Source: Acidobacteriota bacterium | GTDB lineage: Bacteria; Acidobacteriota; Vicinamibacteria; Vicinamibacterales; UBA8438 | Length of the DNA stretch: 8,759 nt | Direction: 5' to 3' | Assembly: GCA_011523485.1 (NCBI GenBank) | Contig: WTGR01000918.1 | Coordinates: 1-8,759, forward strand | Shown here: positions 6,691-8,759 of the stretch, in pieces | Position numbering within the stretch: position 1 is the stretch's first letter | Layout: every line of letters begins with the position of its first letter | The notes under the pieces: model-generated | Databases searched by the model: none | Told to the model about the DNA's origin: nothing | Seen by the model: only the letters and a program-made list of their open reading frames with translations | Translations under genes and position numbers: made by a program

Positions 6691-6849
6691 GTGTCCGATT
6701 CCACTGTCGAGACCTATCGCTGGAACCGCGACGTCTACGACCGCGCGGTCGAAGCGGGCGTGTTCGGCCCGGAAGACCGGTCCGAGGAAACCGTGGCGCC
6801 GCTCGCCCGTCCTGCTGCAGCTATCGCCGTGAGCGACCTGCTTCCCTGA
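6691..6849 (+). pseudogene. Uma2-family (DUF820) remnant, internally deleted
   Basis: A 52-residue open frame from GTG 6691. Its first 30 residues, including ETYRWNRDVYDRAVEAGVFG and then PEDR, look like the N-terminus of an Uma2-family protein (PD-(D/E)XK nuclease fold, formerly DUF820), where GPEDR is normally followed by VELIDGEI. Instead the frame jumps to EETVAPLARPAAAIAVSDLLP, which resembles the C-terminus of the same family. The catalytic middle, roughly 130 residues in a typical 180-200-residue member, is missing and the two ends remain in frame. This points to an in-frame internal deletion and a nonfunctional remnant, though a short peptide could still be made. It begins 24 bases after the 67-aa gene and ends 22 bases before queD. 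Family assignment is from memory of the motifs and needs a profile search. Confidence 0.5.
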
Positions 6850-6871
6850 ACGTCATCCTGAAGGCGCTGGA

Positions 6872-7294
6872 ATGTACTCCGTCACCAAGCGCATCGACTT
6901 CTGCTACGGCCACCGCCTGCTGAACTACGACGGGGTCTGCAAGCATCCCCACGGGCACAACGCGGTGGCCGAGGTGGAGGTGCGCACCGAGTCGCTCGAC
7001 GACCGGCACATGGTCTGCGACTTCAGCGACATCAAGCGCAGCATCAAGGGCTGGATCGACGCCGAGCTCGACCACAAGATGATCCTGCACCGCGACGACC
7101 CGCTGATCGGACCGCTGCGCGAGCTCGGCGAGCCGGTCTTCGTCGCCGACGAGAACCCGACCGTCGAGCACATCGCCCGCCTCATCTTCGACAAGACCCG
7201 CGACCACGGATTCCCGGTCGTCCGCGTCACGGTCTGGGAGACCCCGACGTCGTTCGCGACCTACCAGGCGGAAGCCGGTGGATCCGGTGGATGA
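6872..7294 (+). CDS. queD: 6-carboxy-5,6,7,8-tetrahydropterin synthase (QueD/PTPS family)
   Basis: QueD converts 7,8-dihydroneopterin triphosphate to 6-carboxytetrahydropterin, the first committed step towards preQ0 and queuosine. The 140-residue protein has the zinc ligands H14 (YGHRL) and H27 and H29 (HPHGHN), the catalytic cysteine C23 in GVCKHPHGH, the D67-H68 pair (ELDHKMIL), E99 in NPTVEH, and E123 in VWETPTS, which anchors the pterin. Length and layout match QueD rather than the longer eukaryotic pyruvoyltetrahydropterin synthase. The ATG at 6872 fits the family start; the upstream ribosome site is weak (AAGG at 6861-6864). queC lies 0.5 kb away on the other strand, supporting the pathway; queE and folE are not in the window. 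Its stop codon lies in the loop of a hairpin that may end transcription. Confidence 0.92.
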   Translation: MYSVTKRIDFCYGHRLLNYDGVCKHPHGHNAVAEVEVRTESLDDRHMVCDFSDIKRSIKGWIDAELDHKMILHRDDPLIGPLRELGEPVFVADENPTVEHIARLIFDKTRDHGFPVVRVTVWETPTSFATYQAEAGGSGG

Positions 7295-7306
7295 AGGCGG
7301 ATCCAC
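7278..7306 (+). terminator. hairpin at the end of queD, possible terminator
   Basis: A 9-base perfect inverted repeat GTGGATCCG (7278-7286) and CGGATCCAC (7298-7306) with an 11-base loop holding the queD stop codon. It is followed by a pyrimidine-rich but not uridine-rich stretch (GTTCTTCCCC), so it may be a weak or factor-assisted terminator. It separates queD from the promoter of higB. Confidence 0.35.
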
Positions 7307-7345
7307 GTTCTTCCCCGACCTTCACGGTGACGCGCCGCACTTCAA

Positions 7346-7380
7346 TGTCAATTGACAGGCGACGCATGACAATCTAGATT
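7346..7380 (+). promoter_or_regulatory. higBA promoter with two palindromic operator candidates
   Basis: TTGACA (7352-7357), a 17-base spacer and TAGATT (7375-7380) form the best promoter in the window. The -35 lies in a perfect 12-base palindrome TGTCAATTGACA (7346-7357) and the -10 in a perfect 10-base palindrome AATCTAGATT (7371-7380), with centres 24 bases apart. The predicted +1 is 7387, the first base of the higB ATG. HigA-type antitoxins repress their own promoters by binding palindromes over these boxes, so both are operator candidates; which one HigA binds is not known. Confidence 0.75.
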
Positions 7381-7386
7381 CCGTCG

Positions 7387-7665
7387 ATGATCCTGTCGTT
7401 CAGCCATCGCGGACTCAAGGCGCTCTACGATGGCCGAACGACGCGTCGCGTCGCGCCGGAGCATGTTCACAAGCTCCGGGATATCCTGGCCGCGCTGGAC
7501 CGCAGCCGCAGACCACCGGACATGGACTTGCCAGGGTTTCGCCTGCACGCGTTGAAGGGCAAGTTGAAGGGGCGCCACGCCGTCTGGGTGTCGGGCAACT
7601 GGCGCGTGACCTTCCGGTTCGAAGAAGGGCAGGCATTGGACGTCGACTACATCGACTATCACTAA
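7387..7665 (+). CDS. higB: HigB toxin, ribosome-dependent mRNA endonuclease
   Basis: HigB belongs to the RelE/HigB superfamily and cuts mRNA in the ribosomal A site, stopping translation. The 92-residue protein is the usual length. It shows the family core RLHALKGKLKG, then GNWRVTFRF, and ends VDYIDYH. H54, K57, R73 and the terminal D90-Y91-H92 stand at the same positions as the active-site residues known for Proteus HigB, so the toxin looks intact. The order toxin before antitoxin is the HigBA hallmark and argues against RelBE or ParDE. The ATG at 7387 coincides with the predicted transcription start and has no ribosome site, so the message would be leaderless. The antitoxin follows after 12 bases. 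G+C around its end is about 53%, well below the left part of the window, which fits acquired DNA. Confidence 0.93.
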   Translation: MILSFSHRGLKALYDGRTTRRVAPEHVHKLRDILAALDRSRRPPDMDLPGFRLHALKGKLKGRHAVWVSGNWRVTFRFEEGQALDVDYIDYH

Positions 7666-7666
7666 T

Positions 7667-7672
7667 GGAGGT
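7667..7672 (+). promoter_or_regulatory. Shine-Dalgarno site of higA
   Basis: GGAGGT directly after the higB stop codon, five bases before the GTG at 7678. It favours this GTG over the in-frame ATG at 7684, which would be 11 bases away, and contrasts with the absence of any such site before higB: strong antitoxin and weak toxin translation is a common arrangement. Confidence 0.75.
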
Positions 7673-7677
7673 GGACC

Positions 7678-7965
7678 GTGGCCATGCAGAATCCCCCGCA
7701 TCCGGGCGGCATCGTCAGGCGCCAGTGTCTCGTGCCGCTCGGCCTCTCGGTGACGGAGGCGGCGGCCGGCCTGGGTGTGACTCGCCAGGCCTTGTCCGAA
7801 CTGGTCAACGAAAAATCCGGTATCTCCGTGGAGATGGCGATTCGGCTGTCGAAGGCGTTCGGATCTTCGCCCGAGACGTGGCTCGGCATGCAGATGGCCT
7901 ACGATCTCTGGCAAGTGCAGGCGCGCGCTGGTGACATCGATGTCCGACGGTTCGGCGCTGCGTAG
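7678..7965 (+). CDS. higA: HigA antitoxin, XRE-family transcription regulator
   Basis: HigA neutralises HigB by binding it and represses the higBA promoter, usually more strongly as a complex. The 95-residue protein starts with the family hallmark NPPHPGGIVRR (residues 5-15) and then PLGLSVTEAAAGLGVTRQALSELVN, a helix-turn-helix at about 24-44, followed by GISVEMAIRLSKAFGSSPETWL and MAYDLWQVQ, all typical of HigA. The GTG at 7678 is chosen from its ribosome site; ATG 7684 is the alternative. It is 12 bases after higB and ends 34 bases before the preferred brxF start, with no terminator or clear promoter between, so HigA may influence transcription of the BREX genes as well as its own. Palindromes over the upstream promoter are the likely binding sites. 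Confidence 0.93.
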   Translation: MAMQNPPHPGGIVRRQCLVPLGLSVTEAAAGLGVTRQALSELVNEKSGISVEMAIRLSKAFGSSPETWLGMQMAYDLWQVQARAGDIDVRRFGAA

Positions 7966-7999
7966 CCGCGTTCCTGCGGTCCGTGGTCGGCGGAGAAGC

Positions 8000-8473
8000 A
8001 TGCCGGAGTCCCTGTCGGAGAACGTACTCGCCCGGATCGACGGCGCCAAGGCGCTGTATCACCGTCTGATTCTCGTCGTGGCGCCCAGTGGGTCCGGCAA
8101 GACCGAGGCGCTGCGGGAGGTTGCGGCAAGGACAGGGGCGCGGATCGTCAATCTCAACCTGGAGTTGTCGCGCCGGATGCTCGACTTGACCGAGCGCGAG
8201 CGGGCGTTGCGGTTGCCGGATCTGCTCAGCGAGGTTGTGAGCACGAACGAGCCGCTGGCGCTGCTCGACAACATCGAGCTCTTGTTCGACCCGGCACTCA
8301 GGCAGGATCCGCTACGGCTGTTGCAGGGTGTGTCGCGAAACCGTACCATCGTCGCGGCCTGGAACGGGACGTTGGAGAAGGGCCACCTGACCTACGCGAC
8401 GCCGGAACACCCGGAACACCGGCGGTACTCCCGGGATGACCGCGGTGATCTGGTGATCGTCTCCCCGGCATGA
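8000..8473 (+). CDS. brxF: BREX type 3 P-loop protein BrxF
   Basis: BrxF is the small P-loop NTPase that opens type 3 BREX anti-phage operons; its exact job is not settled. The 157-residue product (family about 150) has ALYHRLILVVAPSGSGKT with the Walker A loop at residues 28-35 (K34, T35), a Walker B-like segment LALLDNIELLF at 86-96 with D90 and E93, and a sensor-1-like RNRTIVAAWNGT with N121. The ATG at 8000 is preferred because GGAG at 7992-7995 lies four bases upstream and homologues begin shortly before the YHRL segment. In-frame ATGs at 7931 and 7940 would overlap higA and add an Arg-rich stretch of unlikely character. brxC starts 39 bases later. No helicase or other enzymatic domain is fused. 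The main alternative is a generic AAA-type small ATPase, but the neighbour makes BrxF much more likely. Confidence 0.82.
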   Translation: MPESLSENVLARIDGAKALYHRLILVVAPSGSGKTEALREVAARTGARIVNLNLELSRRMLDLTERERALRLPDLLSEVVSTNEPLALLDNIELLFDPALRQDPLRLLQGVSRNRTIVAAWNGTLEKGHLTYATPEHPEHRRYSRDDRGDLVIVSPA

Positions 8474-8512
8474 GCCGATGAGATTGGGCATCGTCACCGA
8501 ACTGGTGCCTAG

Positions 8513-8759
8513 ATGAAATACGGCGACCTGATCCAGTTCGAGCCGATCGAGACGGTGGTGCAGCTTCGAGACGCCGACCAGGAGTCGGCAGCGAAGCAGC
8601 TCGTGTCGACCTACGTCGTGAGCACGGAGATGGCGGAGCGGCTCGCGCAGGTCGTGATACCGCAGATCCAGTTCGAGCAGCCTGCCGACAACAAGGGATT
8701 CCTGGTCGTCGGGAACTACGGCACGGGCAAGTCCCACCTGATGTCGGTCATCTCCGCGA
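8513..8759 (+). CDS. brxC: BREX ATPase BrxC/PglY type (DUF6079-like), 3' end cut by window edge
   Basis: Large BrxC/PglY ATPases are core BREX components, commonly about 1,200 residues, needed for host methylation and phage blocking. Only the first 82 residues are seen. They start [20 protein letters not shown] and continue with a segment in the style of DUF6079 proteins ([28 protein letters not shown]), then a complete Walker A loop GNYGTGKS at residues 67-74 followed by HLMSVIS. The ATG at 8513 opens exactly at this conserved N-terminus; the ribosome site is weak. The gene follows brxF by 39 bases on the same strand, the order seen in type 3 BREX, where pglXI, brxHII, pglZ and brxA would be expected next but lie outside the window. 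DUF6079 ATPases also occur outside BREX, so the type call leans on brxF. Confidence 0.82.
   Translation, partial: MKYGDLIQFEPIETVVQLRDADQESAAKQLVSTYVVSTEMAERLAQVVIPQIQFEQPADNKGFLVVGNYGTGKSHLMSVISA

Noticed and set aside
7387..7965. Toxin-antitoxin pair as RelBE or ParDE
   Set aside because: Toxin-first order, the C-terminal DYH triad and the NPPHPG antitoxin start are HigBA features.
7931..7999. ATG 7931 or 7940 as brxF start, overlapping higA
   Set aside because: The extra residues are an Arg-rich out-of-family stretch; ATG 8000 has a nearby GGAG and matches the expected N-terminus.
1..8759. tRNA or rRNA genes, CRISPR arrays, insertion sequences or integrases
   Set aside because: No cloverleaf-like segment, no regularly spaced identical repeats outside coding sequence, and no transposase or recombinase motif was seen on either strand by eye.

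Overview
The window is GC-rich, densely packed bacterial chromosome. Sampled 60-base blocks run about 77% G+C in fabI and about 53% at the higB end. The gene set (FabI-type enoyl reductase, bacterial deoxyhypusine-synthase-like protein, DUF4097-type lipoprotein, QueC/QueD, an Uma2 remnant, HigBA, BREX) and the high G+C would fit an acidobacterial or similar soil/marine lineage. This is inference from gene content only; no marker gene fixes the taxon.

Left part (1-5391), all on the plus strand: the nearly complete end of argH (last step of arginine synthesis); a promoter-like site; a 138-residue low-complexity protein 10 bases ahead of fabI and probably cotranscribed with it; fabI (fatty-acid elongation); a 76-residue two-helix membrane protein; a deoxyhypusine-synthase-family enzyme; and a secreted lipoprotein built of regular 18-residue repeats.

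Middle (5533-7294): a divergent queC-like gene on the minus strand, a divergent promoter region, a 67-residue membrane/coiled-coil protein, a remnant that looks like the two ends of an Uma2-family protein joined by an internal deletion, and queD. QueC and QueD act in the 7-deazaguanine (preQ0/queuosine) pathway; queE and folE are not in the window.

Right part (7346-8759): G+C drops and a defence region begins. A near-consensus promoter, whose -35 and -10 boxes each lie in a perfect palindrome, sits directly before higB (mRNA-cleaving toxin). higB is followed by higA (antitoxin/repressor), then brxF, then the first 82 codons of a brxC/PglY-type ATPase. brxF followed by brxC is the opening of a type 3 BREX anti-phage system, which continues past the window edge. 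All four genes point the same way with small gaps, so the HigA-controlled promoter may also feed BREX.

A recurring theme is that several start codons (higB, the 67-aa gene, the deoxyhypusine-synthase-like gene, queC) lie 0-2 bases from the transcription start predicted from a -10-like box, which suggests leaderless mRNAs.
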